Below, one piece after another: positions 47,274 through 56,768 of a stretch of DNA of 64,000 nt (position 1 is the first letter of the stretch; every line of letters starts with the position of its first letter). Where the stretch lies: contig NZ_CP067169.1 of assembly GCF_028553885.1 (NCBI RefSeq), positions 2,591,001 through 2,655,000 on the forward strand, in the 5' to 3' direction. Both the position numbers and the translations under genes were made by a program. The notes under the pieces are model-generated. The model was given only the letters and a program-made list of their open reading frames with translations. It made no database searches and was not told where the DNA came from. The stretch is from Paracoccus aestuarii (lineage in GTDB: Bacteria; Pseudomonadota; Alphaproteobacteria; Rhodobacterales; Rhodobacteraceae).

Positions 47274-48515
47274 ATGGAAAACTTTGCCGCCGCCGTCCGT
47301 CTGGCCGAGGCCGCGCTTCGCGACCTGTTCGAGCCTACGCCCCTGCAACGCAACGACCACCTCTCGGCGAAATACGGCGCCGAGATCTGGCTGAAGCGCG
47401 AGGATCTGACGCCCGTGCGCAGCTACAAGCTGCGGGGCGCCTTCAACGCCATGCGCAAGCTGGTGGGCGGCGGCGCGCCGGGCCATTTCGTCTGTGCCAG
47501 CGCGGGCAACCATGCGCAGGGCGTGGCCTATGCCTGCCGCCATTTCGGCGCGCAGGGCACGATCTTCATGCCCGTCACCACGCCGGGACAAAAGATCGCC
47601 AAGACCCGGATGTTCGGCGGCGATGCGGTGCGGATCGTGCTGACAGGCGACTATTTCGACCAGACCCTGGCCGCGGCCCAGGCCTTCTGCGCCGATGAGG
47701 GCGCGCAGTTCCTGTCGCCCTTCGACGCGCCCGACATCATCGAGGGCCAGGCGACCGTGGGCCTGGAGATGCTGGCCCAGCTGGGCCGCGCGCCCGATCT
47801 GGTCGTGCTGCCCGTGGGCGGCGGCGGCCTGTCGGCGGGCGTGACCAAGCTGCTGGCGACCGAGGCGCCGGACACCCGTTTCGCCTTTGCCGAGCCCCTG
47901 GGCGGTGCCAGCCTGCAGGCGGCGCTGCGCGCGGGCGCGCCGGTGGCCCTGCCCGCCGTGGACAGCTTCGTCGACGGGGCCGCGGTGGCGCGCATCGGCG
48001 CCCTGCCCTTCGAGGCGCTGTCGCGGTTTTCGGAACATGACGTGCATCTGGCCCCCGAGGACCGCATCTGCCGCACCATGCTGGAGATGCTGAACACCGA
48101 GGGCGTCGTGCTGGAGCCTGCGGGCGCGCTGGCGCTGGACGTGCTGGGCGATCTGGGGGATCTGTCGGGCAAGGCGGTCGTGGCGGTCTGCTCGGGCGGC
48201 AATTTCGATTTCGAGCGCCTGCCCGAGGTCAAGGAACGCGCGCAGCGCTTCCAGGGCGTGAAGAAATACTTCGTCCTGCGCATGCCGCAGCGCCCCGGCG
48301 CGCTGCGTGATTTCCTGGAGCTTTTGGGCCCGAACGACGACATCGCGCGGTTCGAATACCTCAAGAAATCGGCGCGCAACTTCGGTTCGGTGCTGATCGG
48401 GATCGAGACCTCGGAGCCTGCGAACCTGACGGCGCTGATGGCGCGGCTGGACCAGTCGGGCTTTGCCTATCGCGACATCACCAATGACGGGATCCTGTCC
48501 GAACTGCTGGTCTGA
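47274..48515 (+). CDS. ilvA: Threonine ammonia-lyase
   Basis: It deaminates threonine to 2-oxobutanoate, first step of isoleucine synthesis. The 413-aa protein carries the PLP lysine in RSYKLRGAFNAM (near residue 50), ASAGNHAQGVAYAC, the phosphate-binding PVGGGGLSAG and one C-terminal ACT-like domain (KKYFVLRMPQRPGALRDFLE). It is the short form with one regulatory domain, compared with 514 aa in E. coli. Confidence 0.93.
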   Translation: MENFAAAVRLAEAALRDLFEPTPLQRNDHLSAKYGAEIWLKREDLTPVRSYKLRGAFNAMRKLVGGGAPGHFVCASAGNHAQGVAYACRHFGAQGTIFMPVTTPGQKIAKTRMFGGDAVRIVLTGDYFDQTLAAAQAFCADEGAQFLSPFDAPDIIEGQATVGLEMLAQLGRAPDLVVLPVGGGGLSAGVTKLLATEAPDTRFAFAEPLGGASLQAALRAGAPVALPAVDSFVDGAAVARIGALPFEALSRFSEHDVHLAPEDRICRTMLEMLNTEGVVLEPAGALALDVLGDLGDLSGKAVVAVCSGGNFDFERLPEVKERAQRFQGVKKYFVLRMPQRPGALRDFLELLGPNDDIARFEYLKKSARNFGSVLIGIETSEPANLTALMARLDQSGFAYRDITNDGILSELLV

Positions 48516-48521
48516 TCCCGG

Positions 48522-48881
48522 TCATGATGCGCGGGCGCTGGCCTCGTCGGGGCGGTCGTCGCCGATCACATGGGGCAGGTCGCGCAGGAACAGCTGGCGC
48601 GCATGGCCGAAGCTGGCCCGCAGCGCCGGAATGCCCAGGTCGAACCGACCGGTCTGCGACAGCTGCTGTTCGCCGCGCCGGCACAGGTCGCAGAAATCGC
48701 TGAACCCGATCGTCGCGCCCAGCCCGAACAGCAGGTGCAGATCCTCGGCCAGATAGGGCACGCGGCGGTCGAGCGCGGACAGATGCGCCTCGATCTCGGT
48801 CAGCACGGCCTCGATCAGCGGCCATGTATCATCGGGGCGCATCGCGTCGCGCAGGTCGATCACTCGGTTCCAGTCGATCAT
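48522..48881 (-). CDS. Hpt (histidine phosphotransfer) domain protein
   Basis: A 119-aa helical protein. EDLHLLFGLGATIGFSDFCDLCRRGEQ matches the Hpt core, normally HxLKGxxxxxGF: His49 is the phospho-acceptor candidate, though the usual Lys-Gly is Phe-Gly here. It is transcribed divergently from the response regulator / PP2C gene, a likely partner. It converges on ilvA. Confidence 0.78.
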   Translation of the reverse strand: MIDWNRVIDLRDAMRPDDTWPLIEAVLTEIEAHLSALDRRVPYLAEDLHLLFGLGATIGFSDFCDLCRRGEQQLSQTGRFDLGIPALRASFGHARQLFLRDLPHVIGDDRPDEASARAS

Positions 48882-49004
48882 GTCCGTGACCTTTCGAATC
48901 GTCAGACTGGTTTCACCATAGGCTGCGACGATTTCAAAAGGTTTAATGCCGACAATACCTTGGGGTTTACCTTGTCTTTACCCCCCGTGGCTTATCCAGT
49001 CCCC

Positions 49005-50288
49005 ATGACAGCCGCGAATCGCCCCTCCGCCAAGGTTACCCTGCCCACGCCCCCCACCGCGCGGCTGGTGCTGCTGGTCGATGACAGCGCCGCCCAGAGG
49101 CGGCTGCTGGCGCGGCTGCTGACACGCGGCGGCTATCAGGTGGCCGAGGCCGCCACGGGGGACGAGGCCTTGGCCATCTGCGCGCGCCTTGCCCCGGATC
49201 TGGTCCTGTCGGACTGGAACATGCCGGGCATGACCGGGCTGGAATTCTGCGCTGCCTTCCGGGCGATGTCGCGGCCCAATTACGGCTATTTCATCCTGCT
49301 GACATCGAATCCCGATGCCCGCGCCATCACCGAGGGGCTGCAGGCGGGGGCCGACGATTTCCTGCACAAGCCCGTCGCGCCGCAGGAGCTTCTGGCCCGC
49401 ATCGCCGCCGGCGAACGCATCCTGCGCGTCGAGGAGGAGCTGCGCGCCAGCAACACCCAGCTGCGCGCCGCGCTGGCCCAGCTGTCCGAGACCCAGGCCG
49501 CGATCGAACGCGACCTGCGCGAGGCCCGCAAGCTGCAGCAGGGCCTGGTGCGCGAACGATCGGGCCGCTTCGGCCAGTTCGAGCTGAGCCTGCTGCTGCG
49601 TCCGGCGGGCCATATCGGCGGGGACCTGGTGGGGTTCTTTCCGATCTGCCCGGAACGGGTGGGGCTCTATGCGCTGGACGTGTCGGGCCACGGGGTGACG
49701 GCGGCGCTGCTGACGGCGCAGCTTTCGGTGCATCTGTCGGGATCGTCGGACCAGAACATCGCCCTGCGCGGCGCGCAGGCGGGCAGCGATTCCGTCGGAC
49801 CCGCCGCCTTGGCGCATTTCTTCAACAACATGATGCTGGAGGAGATGAACACCGACACCTACTTCACCATGATCTATGCCGAGCTGAACCATGTCTCGGG
49901 GCGGCTGCGGATGGTCCAGGCGGGCCATCCCCACCCGGCCCTGCAGCGCGCCGACGGCCAGGTCCAGCATCTGGGACAGGGCGGCATGCCGGTCGGGGTC
50001 TTCGAACACCCGCTGTTTGACGAGATCGACATCACCCTGGATCCGGGCGACCGGCTGCTGATCGCCTCGGACGGGATCACCGAGGCCGCGACCCCGAACG
50101 GCCGCCAGCTGGGCAATGACGGGCTGGAGGCGGTGATGCGCACCAACGCCTTCCTGCAAGGGCATTCCTTCCTGGAATCCATGGCCTGGTCCGTGTCGGA
50201 ATACTGCCGCGGCGAACGCCAGGACGACATGTCCGCGATCCTGATCGAACATCGCGGGACGGGCAAGGTGATCCGGCTGGACGACTAG
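49005..50288 (+). CDS. Response regulator with PP2C (RsbU/SpoIIE-type) phosphatase
   Basis: The 427-aa protein has a receiver domain (LVLLVDDSAAQRRLL, phosphorylation site Asp70 in LVLSDWNMPG, Lys122 in LHKPV), a coiled-coil linker (about 135-185) and a PP2C-type serine phosphatase (GGDLVGFFPI; LYALDVSGHGVTAALLTAQL; LLIASDGITEA). Such proteins control anti-sigma antagonists in partner-switch stress responses. Pair with the Hpt gene suggests phosphorelay input. The ATG at 49005 is taken; the frame is open further upstream. Confidence 0.9.
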   Translation: MTAANRPSAKVTLPTPPTARLVLLVDDSAAQRRLLARLLTRGGYQVAEAATGDEALAICARLAPDLVLSDWNMPGMTGLEFCAAFRAMSRPNYGYFILLTSNPDARAITEGLQAGADDFLHKPVAPQELLARIAAGERILRVEEELRASNTQLRAALAQLSETQAAIERDLREARKLQQGLVRERSGRFGQFELSLLLRPAGHIGGDLVGFFPICPERVGLYALDVSGHGVTAALLTAQLSVHLSGSSDQNIALRGAQAGSDSVGPAALAHFFNNMMLEEMNTDTYFTMIYAELNHVSGRLRMVQAGHPHPALQRADGQVQHLGQGGMPVGVFEHPLFDEIDITLDPGDRLLIASDGITEAATPNGRQLGNDGLEAVMRTNAFLQGHSFLESMAWSVSEYCRGERQDDMSAILIEHRGTGKVIRLDD

Positions 50289-50722
50289 CCCATCCAGTGC
50301 CGCAGCGCGGCGCGCGATCCGGGATCGGTCAGGCGGTCCAGCGCCTCGGCGGGGGGCATCCAATGGGCGCTGTGGCCAGGCTCGGTCGGGGCCGACAGGC
50401 GCCGGATCGGCCGGGCCAGCCAGATCGCGCAGAGCTTTTCCGCGTGAAACCCGTAATCGGGCATGAAGCAGAACCGGCGATAGCAGCCCAACAGGCGCGG
50501 CGTGCCGATGCTCCAGCCGGTCTCCTCGCGGACCTCGCGATGCAGGGCCGCGACGGGGTGTTCGCCCGGATCGACGCCGCCGCCGGGCAGCTGGAATTCC
50601 GGCTCGGGCGCTTGCTGATGGGTCAGCAGCACCCGGCCGTCGCGGATCAGGATGGCATAGGCCCCCGGGCGCAGGCGGTGGCTGCGGCCGATACGGGGCG
50701 GGGGGCCGAAACGGGGGATCAT
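50285..50722 (-). CDS. NUDIX hydrolase
   Basis: A 145-aa NUDIX enzyme with the full box GGGVDPGEHPVAALHREVRE followed by ETGW. Start RSHRLRPGAYAILIRDGRVLL. Substrate unknown (nucleoside di/triphosphate derivative). I took the ATG at 50722 (MIPRFGPP); an upstream frame exists. Converges on the PP2C gene with a 4-nt overlap. Confidence 0.85.
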   Translation of the reverse strand: MIPRFGPPPRIGRSHRLRPGAYAILIRDGRVLLTHQQAPEPEFQLPGGGVDPGEHPVAALHREVREETGWSIGTPRLLGCYRRFCFMPDYGFHAEKLCAIWLARPIRRLSAPTEPGHSAHWMPPAEALDRLTDPGSRAALRHWMG

Positions 50723-50876
50723 GGGACCTCGGGGCTGGGACAGCGCCGTGATAGCGCGGCGCGGCGGGCGCGGGAAGCCATGCGGGCGCCCCCCCCTTGG
50801 GATTGCCGCAAAATGTCCTATATTGGCCCCAACCTGGCCCACAGCTGCGGTGCCGCCTGCCCCTCAAGGATAGATA

Positions 50877-51908
50877 ATGAACAAAGTCAACCAGATAGCC
50901 TGGGACGATACGGTCCTGCCCTTTCAACTGGACCGCAGCGCCATCCGCGGCCGCGTCGTGCGGCTGGACGGTGTTCTGGACCATATCCTGACGCGCCATG
51001 ACTATCCTCCCGCCGTCAGCGCCATGGTGGCCGAGATCGCGCTGCTGACCGCGCTGATCGGCCCGACCGTCAAGCTGCGCTGGAAGCTGAGCCTGCAGGT
51101 CCGCGGCACCGGCGCGATCCGCACCCTGGCCGCCGACTATTTCGCCCCCGAGGCCGATGGCAGCCCGGCCCGCATCCGGGCATGGGCCAGCTTCGACGCC
51201 GATCGCCTGGACGGGCGCGCCCCCTTCGAGCAGATCGGCGAGGGGTATTTCGCCGTGCTGATCGACCAAGGCCCGGGATCCACCCCCTATCAGGGCATCA
51301 CCCCCTTGGCGGGCGGCTCGCTCTCGGCCTGCGCGCAGACCTATTTCGCGCAATCCGAACAGCTGCCGACGCGGTTCCACCTCGCCTCGGGCCAGTCGCG
51401 CATGACCGGCCAGCCCGCCCAGTGGCGCGCCGGCGGCGTCATGCTGCAGACCCTGCCCGCCCAACCCGCCGACCCGGTCGGCGGCGGCACCGGCGAGGGT
51501 GGGCTGATCGAGGCCGCCGACATCCTGCAGGGCGCGGAATCCGAGGATTGGAACCGCGCCAACATCCTTCTGGATACGGTCGAGACGCTGGAGCTGATCG
51601 GCCCCTCGGTCGGGCCGACCGACCTGCTGCTGCGCCTGTTCCACGAGGAGACGCCCCGCGTCTTCGACGCCCATCGGGTGGAATTCGGCTGCTCGTGCAG
51701 TTCGGACCGGGTGCGCGGCACGCTGGCCATCTATTCGGCCAAGGATATCGGGCATATGACCACGGATGCGGGCATCGTCACCGCCGATTGCCAGTTCTGC
51801 GGCGCGCATTACGAATTCGACCCCGCGAGCCTGGGATTCGAGGCGACGGTGGATGCCGACGGCAACCCCCTGCCCGAGGGGCCGGATGCCGACAAGGCGG
51901 CCGGGTGA
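50877..51908 (+). CDS. hslO: Hsp33 redox-regulated chaperone
   Basis: Hsp33 is activated by oxidation of a zinc centre. The 343-aa protein has ILTRHDYPPAVSAMVAEIALL and the C-terminal zinc motif CSCSSDR with CQFC about 30 residues later, after RRVFDAHRVEFG-like sequence. It is first in a 5-gene overlapping operon (GTGA overlap with the next). Confidence 0.92.
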   Translation: MNKVNQIAWDDTVLPFQLDRSAIRGRVVRLDGVLDHILTRHDYPPAVSAMVAEIALLTALIGPTVKLRWKLSLQVRGTGAIRTLAADYFAPEADGSPARIRAWASFDADRLDGRAPFEQIGEGYFAVLIDQGPGSTPYQGITPLAGGSLSACAQTYFAQSEQLPTRFHLASGQSRMTGQPAQWRAGGVMLQTLPAQPADPVGGGTGEGGLIEAADILQGAESEDWNRANILLDTVETLELIGPSVGPTDLLLRLFHEETPRVFDAHRVEFGCSCSSDRVRGTLAIYSAKDIGHMTTDAGIVTADCQFCGAHYEFDPASLGFEATVDADGNPLPEGPDADKAAG

Positions 51909-52492
51909 TCTGGTCCGAGGCGCATCTGACCCGTGCGCTGCGCGCGGCGCCGGGGCCCAGTTCGGATTACGACCTGAACCCCGACGTGACCCCGCCGGGC
52001 ACGGCCCTGCGCCCGGCGGGCGTGCTGGCGGCCTTTCACGCGGATGACGGGCGGCTGGTCCTGACCAAGCGCGCCTCGGGGCTGCGCCATCATCCGGGCC
52101 AGATCGCCCTGCCCGGCGGCAAGGTCGATCCCGGCGATGCCGATGCCGTGGCCTGCGCCCTGCGCGAGGCCCGCGAGGAGATCGGCCTGCCCTCCGACCA
52201 TCTGCGCGTGCTGGGCACCCTGCCCCCGCACCGCACCGTCACCGGGTTTTCCGTGACACCCGTCCTGGCGGTGATCGACCGATCCTTCACCCCCGTCCCC
52301 GAGGCGGGCGAGGTCGACGAGGTCTTCGCCCTGCCCTTCGCCCATGTCGCCGACCCGGCCCGATACCGGATCGAGCGGCGGCGCTGGCGCGGCGGCTGGC
52401 GCAGCTATCACGCGGCGCCCTTCGGGCCCTATTACCTCTGGGGGGCGACGGCGCGGATCCTGCTGGGCCTGGCCCGGGGGCTGGCGCGATGA
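51905..52492 (+). CDS. CoA pyrophosphatase-type NUDIX hydrolase
   Basis: A 195-aa NUDIX protein with the extended PF-type signature: LTKRASGLRHHPGQIALPGG, then GGKVDPGDADAVACALREAR and EEIGLP, plus the UPF0035-like LPPHRTVTGFSVTPVLAVID typical of NudL/CoA diphosphatases. GTG start at 51905 overlaps the hslO stop; ATGA overlap with cca. Confidence 0.85.
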   Translation: MIWSEAHLTRALRAAPGPSSDYDLNPDVTPPGTALRPAGVLAAFHADDGRLVLTKRASGLRHHPGQIALPGGKVDPGDADAVACALREAREEIGLPSDHLRVLGTLPPHRTVTGFSVTPVLAVIDRSFTPVPEAGEVDEVFALPFAHVADPARYRIERRRWRGGWRSYHAAPFGPYYLWGATARILLGLARGLAR

Positions 52493-53646
52493 CGCGGCTG
52501 CCGGGGCATATCCTGGCCGATCCGGCGCTCGGCCGGGTGCTCGACGCGTTGGAGCGTCAGGGCGACCGCGCCTTTCTGGTCGGCGGAGCGGTGCGCAACG
52601 CCCTGCTGGACCGGGCGGTGGACGATATCGACATCGCCACGGACGCGACCCCCGACCGGGTGATCGCCCTGGCCCGCGCGGCGGGTCTGCGCGCCGTGCC
52701 CACCGGGATCGACCATGGCACCGTCACCTTGGTCTGCGAGGGCCGCGGCTTCGAGGTCACCACCTTTCGCCGCGATGTCGAGACCGATGGCCGCCACGCC
52801 GTCGTGGCCTTCACCCGCGACCTGGCCCAGGACGCGGCGCGGCGGGATTTCACCATCAACGCGCTCTATGCCGACCGGGCGGGGCAGGTGCTGGACCCGA
52901 TGGGCGGGCTTGCGGATCTGCTTGACCGGCGGCTGCGCTTCGTGGGCGATCCCGATGCCCGCATCACCGAGGATTACCTGCGCATCCTGCGCTTCTTCCG
53001 CTTTCTGGCCTGCTATGGCCGCCATGCCGATCCCGCCGCGCTGGAGGCCTGCGGGCGTCATGCCGCGGGGCTGGCGCGCATCGCCCGCGAACGCATCGGG
53101 GCCGAGATGCGCAAGCTGCTGGCCGCGCCCGATCCCGGCCCCTCGGTCGCGCTGATGGCGCGGGCGGGGGTGCTGGACCAGGTTCTGCCGGGTGCCCGCC
53201 CCGACCGGCTGGCGGCCCTGCTGCGGGCCGAGGATGCGCCCGGCCCCTGGTTGCGGCGCCTGGCCGCGCTGGCCAGCGGCGATCCGACCGAAGCGCTGCG
53301 CCTGTCGCGCGCCGATGGCCGCGCGCTGGCCCGGCTGCGGGACGCCTTGGCCGCGGGCACCGATCCGGCCGAGGCGGCATGGCGCCACGGCGTGCCCGCG
53401 GGGCTGGATCTGGGCATGCTGATCCTGGCCCAGGGCCTGGCCCTGCCGCCCGACTGGCGCGACCGCGTGGCGCGGGCGGCGGATGCGCCGATGCCCGTCT
53501 CGGCCGCCGATCTGGCGCCGTTGCAGGGCGCCGATCTGGGCCGCGCGCTCAGGGCTGCGGAACGGGCCTGGATCGCATCGGGTTTCACCCTGCCCGCGCC
53601 CGCGCTGATCGACGCCGCGCATCTGGCCGCAAAGGACCCGACATGA
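52489..53646 (+). CDS. cca: CCA tRNA nucleotidyltransferase
   Basis: It adds or repairs the CCA end of tRNAs. The 385-aa class II enzyme has FLVGGAVRNALLDRAVDDID and IATDATPDRV (active-site acids), RRDFTINALYAD and the template motif EDYLRILRFFRF. ATGA overlaps on both sides. Confidence 0.92.
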   Translation: MTRLPGHILADPALGRVLDALERQGDRAFLVGGAVRNALLDRAVDDIDIATDATPDRVIALARAAGLRAVPTGIDHGTVTLVCEGRGFEVTTFRRDVETDGRHAVVAFTRDLAQDAARRDFTINALYADRAGQVLDPMGGLADLLDRRLRFVGDPDARITEDYLRILRFFRFLACYGRHADPAALEACGRHAAGLARIARERIGAEMRKLLAAPDPGPSVALMARAGVLDQVLPGARPDRLAALLRAEDAPGPWLRRLAALASGDPTEALRLSRADGRALARLRDALAAGTDPAEAAWRHGVPAGLDLGMLILAQGLALPPDWRDRVARAADAPMPVSAADLAPLQGADLGRALRAAERAWIASGFTLPAPALIDAAHLAAKDPT

Positions 53647-55487
53647 GCCTGCACACCCGTTTCGGCCGCATGGTCGACGCCTTCCGCCCCGCCGAGGGCG
53701 CGCCGCCCCGCAGCCTGTGGTCCTTTTTCCGCTGGTGCCTGTCGGGGGCCTGGCCGGGCCTGGGCTTCGCGGCCTTCGCATCGGCCCTGGGCGGGGTGGC
53801 AGACGTGGTCTCGGCGCTGCTGCTGGGGATGGTGGTCGATGCCGTCGCCTCCAGCGCGCCGAGGACGTTCTGGGCGCAGAACTGGGGGCTGGTCGCGCTG
53901 TTCGCGGGGTTCTTCCTGATCCTGCGCCCGGCGATCTTCGGGCTGTCCACGGCCAGTTCCAACGTCATCATCGGGCCGAACATCCTGCCCTTGGTCCTGT
54001 CGCGCCTGCATCGCTGGACGATGGGCCATGCGGTGACCTTTTTCGACAACGACTTTGCCGGGCGGCTGGCGCAGAAACAGATGCAGACCGCCCGCGCCGT
54101 CACCGACGTCGCCTCCGAGATGGTGAACGTCGTGGCCTTCGCCCTGGCCTCGGTCATCGGCTCGGCGCTGTTTCTGCTGGCGGTGGACGGCTACAGCGCG
54201 CTGGCGCTGCTGGTCTGGATGGGGCTCTATCTGGCGCTGATCCGGTTCTTTCTGCCGCGCATCCGGGCCAAGTCCGGGGCGCGGGCCTCGGCGCGGGCGA
54301 ATGTCACGGGCCAGGTCGTGGACACGATCACCAACATCAAGACCGTCAAGCTGTTCGCCCATGCCGATCACGAGGATCAGGCCGCCTTGGGCGCAATGGC
54401 GGGGTTTCGCGAGCGCGCGCTGGATTTCGGCGTCGTCTCGACCTGGTTCCGGCTGTCGCTGATGGTGATCGCGGGGATCCTGCCGGTGGTGCTGGTGGGG
54501 GGCGCGATCCTGCTGTGGCGCGAGGGGCTGGCCACGGTGGGCGATGTCGCGGCATCGGGCGCCATCGCCATGCGCCTGTCGCAGATGACGGGCTGGGTCA
54601 GCATGGCGCTGATGGGCATGTGGGGCAATATCGGCGAGGTCGAGGACGGCATGCGCACCCTGTCCCCGCCCCATGACCTGACCGACGCGCCCGGCGCGCG
54701 CAGCCTGGACCGCGTGGCGGGCCGGGTCACCTTCGACCGGGTGGATTTCGCCTATGGCCGCGACGAGGGCGGCATCCGCGATCTGTCGCTGGACATCGCG
54801 CCGGGCGAACGGATCGGCATCATCGGCGCCTCGGGGGCGGGGAAATCGACGATGGTGGCGCTGCTGCTGCGGCTCTATGATGTCGAACGCGGCGCGGTGC
54901 GCATCGACGGCCATGACCTGCGCCAGGTCACCCAGGAAAGCCTGCGCCGCCAGATCGCGATGGTCACCCAGGAAACCGCCATGTTCAACCGATCCGCCCG
55001 CGACAACATCCGCTATGGCCGCCCCGACGCGACCCAGGACCAGATCGTCGCCGCCGCCCGCGCGGCCGAGGCGCATGACTTCATCCTGACACTGCGCGAC
55101 CATGCGGGGCGCACCGGCTATGACGCGCATCTGGGCGAACGCGGCGTCAAGCTGTCGGGCGGCCAGCGCCAGCGCATCGCCTTGGCCCGCGCCTTCCTGA
55201 AGGATTCCCCCATCCTGGTCCTGGACGAGGCGACCAGCGCCCTGGACAGCGAGGTCGAGGCCCAGGTCCAGCAGGCCCTGACCCGCGCCATGGCCGGCAA
55301 GACGGTCCTGGCCATCGCCCACCGCCTGTCCACCATCGCCGAACTGGACCGCATCATCGTGATCGAGGATGGCCGCATCGTCGAGGAGGGCAGCCATGAC
55401 GCCCTGCTGGCCCGCGACGGCCGCTATGCCCGATACTGGAGCCGCCAGTCCGGCGGCTTTCTGGGCACCGAGGAGGCCGCCCAGTGA
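53643..55487 (+). CDS. ABC exporter, membrane domain fused to ATPase
   Basis: A 614-aa half-transporter. Membrane domain with helices such as LGFAAFASALGGVADVVSAL, WGLVALFAGFFLILRPAIF and LASVIGSALFLLAVDGYSAL; ATPase motifs GIIGASGAGKSTMVALLLRL, LSGGQRQRIALARAFL, and ILVLDEATSALD. Substrate unknown. Coupled to cca and the methyltransferase by 4-nt overlaps. Confidence 0.9.
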   Translation: MSLHTRFGRMVDAFRPAEGAPPRSLWSFFRWCLSGAWPGLGFAAFASALGGVADVVSALLLGMVVDAVASSAPRTFWAQNWGLVALFAGFFLILRPAIFGLSTASSNVIIGPNILPLVLSRLHRWTMGHAVTFFDNDFAGRLAQKQMQTARAVTDVASEMVNVVAFALASVIGSALFLLAVDGYSALALLVWMGLYLALIRFFLPRIRAKSGARASARANVTGQVVDTITNIKTVKLFAHADHEDQAALGAMAGFRERALDFGVVSTWFRLSLMVIAGILPVVLVGGAILLWREGLATVGDVAASGAIAMRLSQMTGWVSMALMGMWGNIGEVEDGMRTLSPPHDLTDAPGARSLDRVAGRVTFDRVDFAYGRDEGGIRDLSLDIAPGERIGIIGASGAGKSTMVALLLRLYDVERGAVRIDGHDLRQVTQESLRRQIAMVTQETAMFNRSARDNIRYGRPDATQDQIVAAARAAEAHDFILTLRDHAGRTGYDAHLGERGVKLSGGQRQRIALARAFLKDSPILVLDEATSALDSEVEAQVQQALTRAMAGKTVLAIAHRLSTIAELDRIIVIEDGRIVEEGSHDALLARDGRYARYWSRQSGGFLGTEEAAQ

Positions 55488-56704
55488 CCTGGACCGTCGC
55501 GCGGCTGGACCGGGGCGGCAACGGCGTGGCCCATCGCGGCGCCGATCGCGCCCGCGCACCCCTGACCCTGCCCGGAGAGGTGATCGAGGGCGACGCCCAG
55601 GACGGCCGCATCGCGACCCCGCGGATCGTGACGCCCTCGGATCGCCGGGTGCGCCCGATCTGCGCGCATTTCCGGGCCTGCGGGGGCTGCGCCCTGATGC
55701 ATGCGGATGCGGATTTCACTGCCGACTGGAAACGCGGCGTGGTCCAGGCCGCGCTGGAGGCCCAAGGCATCGCCGCGCCGGTGCCCTTGGTGCGGACCTC
55801 GCCCCTGCAATCGCGGCGCCGGGCGGTCCTGTCGGGGCGGCGCACCAAAAAAGGGGCGCTTCTGGGCTTTCACGCCCGCGGCTCGCAGGTGATCGTCGAT
55901 CTGGTCGAATGCCAGGTGATGCGGCCCCAGATCACCGCCGCCCTGCCGCTGCTGCGCCGGATCGTGGTGGCGGGGGCGTCGCGCATGGGCGAGCTGTCGC
56001 TGGTGGTCATCCACGGCCCTGCCGGGCTGGACGTGGCCGTGCGCGGCGGCAAGCCGATGGATGCCGCGCTGTTCCAGACCTTGGCCGCCCTGGCCGAGGA
56101 GGGCGACCTGGCCCGGCTGGACTGGGACAGCCAAGCGATCACCCGGCGCAGCCCCGCCTTGCCGATGGGCCGCGCGATGGTCGTGCCGCCGCCCGGCGCC
56201 TTTCTGCAGGCCACCGCCGAGGGCGAGGCCGCGCTGCTGGCCGCCGTCCGCGACGCCACGCGGGGGGCGCGCCATGTCGCGGATCTCTTCAGCGGCTGCG
56301 GCACCTTCGCCCTGCCCTTGGCCGAGGACGCCGCGGTCCATGCGGTCGAAGGGCTGGCCGCGCCCCTGCAGGCCCTTGATTCGGCACGGCGCCGGACCCC
56401 CGGCCTGCAGCGCGTGACGACCGAGATCCGCGACCTGGCGCGCCGCCCCCTGCTGCCGGACGAGCTGTCGGCATTTGACGCGATCGTGATCGACCCGCCC
56501 CGCGCCGGGGCCGAGGCGCAGGCGCGTCACATCGCCGCATCGCGCGTGCAGCGCATCGCCTCGGTTTCCTGCGATCCGGTCAGTTTTGCCAAGGATGCGC
56601 GGATTCTGGCCGATTCCGGCTATGTGATTCGCGATCTGCAGGTGGTCGACCAGTTCCGGTTCTCGGCCCATGTGGAAATCGTCGCATCTTTAACCCTTGG
56701 CTAG
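55484..56704 (+). CDS. TrmA/RlmD-type RNA uracil-5 methyltransferase
   Basis: A 406-aa SAM-dependent RNA methyltransferase. Iron-sulfur ligands CAHFRACGGCALMH plus Cys in LVECQVM, SAM motif LFSGCGTFALPL, AIVIDPPRAGAEAQARHI and catalytic Cys in VSCDPVSFAKDARILADSGY. It probably methylates a 23S rRNA uracil; RlmC, RlmD and TrmA cannot be separated by eye. Last gene of the hslO operon. Confidence 0.88.
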   Translation: MTWTVARLDRGGNGVAHRGADRARAPLTLPGEVIEGDAQDGRIATPRIVTPSDRRVRPICAHFRACGGCALMHADADFTADWKRGVVQAALEAQGIAAPVPLVRTSPLQSRRRAVLSGRRTKKGALLGFHARGSQVIVDLVECQVMRPQITAALPLLRRIVVAGASRMGELSLVVIHGPAGLDVAVRGGKPMDAALFQTLAALAEEGDLARLDWDSQAITRRSPALPMGRAMVVPPPGAFLQATAEGEAALLAAVRDATRGARHVADLFSGCGTFALPLAEDAAVHAVEGLAAPLQALDSARRRTPGLQRVTTEIRDLARRPLLPDELSAFDAIVIDPPRAGAEAQARHIAASRVQRIASVSCDPVSFAKDARILADSGYVIRDLQVVDQFRFSAHVEIVASLTLG

Positions 56705-56768
56705 GCAGGGCTGGCCCATCCGTGGTATTCCCGGATCACAAATAATGAAAAACGCTTCAGAGGCAGTG

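Noticed and set aside
48978-51809. A 943-codon minus-strand frame opposite the PP2C and hslO genes
   Set aside because: Antisense of two well-recognised plus-strand genes; no motif of its own.
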